A stretch of 7,433 nucleotides of DNA from Phycisphaeraceae bacterium (GTDB taxonomy: Bacteria > Planctomycetota > Phycisphaerae > Phycisphaerales > Zrk34): NCBI GenBank assembly GCA_028281485.1, contig JANQJT010000289.1, positions 1 to 7,433 on the forward strand, in the 5' to 3' direction. A program made the translations under genes and the position numbers. How positions within the stretch are numbered: the first letter of the stretch is position 1; the number at the start of each line of letters is the position of its first letter. Below, one piece after another: positions 6,183 through 7,433 of this stretch. The notes beneath the pieces are model-generated. The model was not told the DNA's origin. It saw only the letters and a program-made list of their open reading frames with translations, and made no database searches.

Positions 6183-6884
6183 ATGAATCAGCCATCTATC
6201 ACCACCCCACCGGGCCCGACCTTCGGATCCGCGCACGCCGCGCCGACCTCCGCGGGCGATACCACCAAGCAGAAGCTGCTGGACACCGCAGAGCTGCTCT
6301 TCGCCGAGCAGAGCTACGCCGAGACGTCGGTTCGCGACATCACCGCCGCCGCCGACTGCAACCTCGCCAGCATCAACTACCACTTCGGCGGGAAGGAAAA
6401 CCTATACGCCGAGGTGTTCAAACGCGCCCTGACCGATCTCCGCGAGTACCGCATGGCTTACGTGCAGCAGGTGCTCGATCAAGAAGCGCCCACGCTCGAG
6501 GACCTGCTGACCGCGTTCAGCGTCGCGTTCCTCAAGCCGCTCGTCGAAGACCAGCGCGGCCGACTTCTGATGCTGCTATTCCACCGCGAATGCAACATGC
6601 CCCTGCTGCCCAGCGACATGTTCTTCTCGGAACTGATCGATCCGCTGTCGAAGCAGATGTTCGAAGGCTACGACAGGACCTGCCCGGGCCTCGCCCAGGA
6701 ACACAAGCAGCTGAGCCTGAACTCGCTGGTGGGGCAACTGATGTTTGTCGTGCAGAGCGCACGCATGTACGAATTGGCCGGCCGCAACGAATCGCCGATC
6801 CTCGATCACACACGGATGGTGGAACACATCGTCTGCTTCTCGGTGGCCGGCACACGGAATTACCTCAATCACGGGGCACACTGA
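6183..6884 (+). CDS. TetR/AcrR-family transcriptional regulator
   Basis: The 233-residue product starts at ATG 6183, 8 bases after an AAGAGG ribosome site (6169-6174). A Pro/Thr/Ala-rich tail of about 26 residues precedes a classic TetR DNA-binding domain: KLLDTAELLFAEQSYAETSVRDITAAADCNLASINYHFGGKENLYAEVF, residues 31-79. The recognition helix is about 61-68 and is followed by the family-typical YHFGGKENLY. Residues from about 100 form the all-helical ligand-binding and dimerisation domain, for which I recognise no specific ligand class. Its stop codon overlaps the start of the outer-membrane efflux gene by one base, and palindromes lie in its own promoter. It is therefore most likely an autorepressor controlling an efflux operon that includes itself, released by a toxic compound. 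Activation instead of repression cannot be excluded. Confidence 0.92.
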   Translation: MNQPSITTPPGPTFGSAHAAPTSAGDTTKQKLLDTAELLFAEQSYAETSVRDITAAADCNLASINYHFGGKENLYAEVFKRALTDLREYRMAYVQQVLDQEAPTLEDLLTAFSVAFLKPLVEDQRGRLLMLLFHRECNMPLLPSDMFFSELIDPLSKQMFEGYDRTCPGLAQEHKQLSLNSLVGQLMFVVQSARMYELAGRNESPILDHTRMVEHIVCFSVAGTRNYLNHGAH

Positions 6885-7433
6885 TGCAACGCAGGATAGT
6901 CAGGGTCACACTTACACTCGCCGTGGTCGTCGCCGTCGGCTGCGACCGGGCCGCGCAGGTCCCCCCCGCCACCACGGTGGGCCCGGACAGCGCGTTCACC
7001 GGCGTCGATCCCACCGCACCGGTCGAGGTGGCACGCTGGTGGGAAACGTTCAACGACGAGCAGACCAACCAACTGGTCATGCTGGCGCTAGCCAACAACG
7101 CGGACCTGCAAGCCGCCGGCGCACGCGCGCTTGAAGCGCGGGCGCTGCTGGCTGTGGCACAGGGCCAGCGTCTGCCGCAGGTCTCGGGCAACTTGGGGTT
7201 CACACGCGACAGCTCCAACTTCCCCCTGCCCAGCGGTCGCGTGCGGACGCAATCCAACACATTAAACGCCGGCGGCACCGTCAGCTGGCAGGTCGACCTG
7301 TTCGGTCGGCTCCGCAGTCAGCAACGCGGCGCCGAGTTCGACCTGCGCACCAGCGAGGCCAACCGCACCGCTGTGCAACACACCATCATCGCCGAGACCG
7401 TCCGCGCTCGCGTGCAGATCGCGATCCTCCACC
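6884..7433 (+). CDS. RND-type efflux outer-membrane lipoprotein (OprM/NodT family), N-terminal part
   Basis: The frame opens at ATG 6884, overlapping the regulator's TGA by one base (TGATG), and stays open to the window edge, so about 183 residues are seen of an expected 450-500. The start MQRRIVRVTLTLAVVVAVGCDRA is a probable lipoprotein signal with Cys20 as the lipidation site, although Ala at -3 is less common than Leu. The mature part has family hallmarks: ARWWETFNDEQTNQLVMLALANNADLQAA (from about 50), RALLAVAQGQRLPQVSGNLG, and WQVDLFGRLRSQQRGAEFD, the start of the TolC-like beta-barrel and helical-barrel repeat. Such proteins form the outer-membrane channel of tripartite pumps, working with a periplasmic adaptor and an inner-membrane pump; those genes are likely to follow beyond the window. 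No separate ribosome site is needed if translation is coupled to the regulator. Confidence 0.9.
   Translation, partial: MQRRIVRVTLTLAVVVAVGCDRAAQVPPATTVGPDSAFTGVDPTAPVEVARWWETFNDEQTNQLVMLALANNADLQAAGARALEARALLAVAQGQRLPQVSGNLGFTRDSSNFPLPSGRVRTQSNTLNAGGTVSWQVDLFGRLRSQQRGAEFDLRTSEANRTAVQHTIIAETVRARVQIAILH

Overview
The window is a GC-rich bacterial segment with five protein genes, two of them cut by the window edges, and two tRNA genes. Codon third positions are strongly G/C-biased in every real gene. The organism is probably a high-GC environmental bacterium; a member of Planctomycetota (Phycisphaerae-like) is my best guess from the style of the isoleucyl-tRNA synthetase and the gene mix. That is an inference; no 16S or other marker is present.

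Left part (1-930): the C-terminal end of a LacZ-type GH2 beta-galactosidase on the + strand ends at 549 and is followed by a strong hairpin/T-tract terminator. A tRNA-Leu(UAG) on the - strand and a tRNA-Lys(CUU) on the + strand then form a divergent pair, neither with an encoded CCA. Middle-left (931-2575): a - strand gene encodes an exported cytochrome c fused to a PQQ-type glucose/sorbosone dehydrogenase propeller. A 12-codon ORF with a good ribosome site precedes it and ends in a TGATG overlap with an upstream in-frame ATG of that gene. Middle (2576-5974): a very long type-2 isoleucyl-tRNA synthetase, transcribed divergently from the dehydrogenase. Its class I HIGH signature is rearranged to GVHH, with the first and third positions swapped, and its KMSKS loop reads EMHKS. 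The GXHH form is the one known from mupirocin hyper-resistant IleRS2 enzymes.

Right part (5975-7433): a 100-base island of about 20% GC (6041-6140) holds a near-consensus promoter and several dyad-symmetric sequences. It drives a TetR-family regulator, which overlaps by one base with the start of a TolC/OprM-type outer-membrane efflux lipoprotein that runs off the window. This looks like a locally regulated RND or similar efflux operon whose repressor is its own first gene; the pump and adaptor genes would be expected just beyond 7433.

The most notable observations are the swapped active-site signature of the IleRS and the compact operator-rich promoter of the efflux operon. I saw no CRISPR array, insertion sequence or phage gene.
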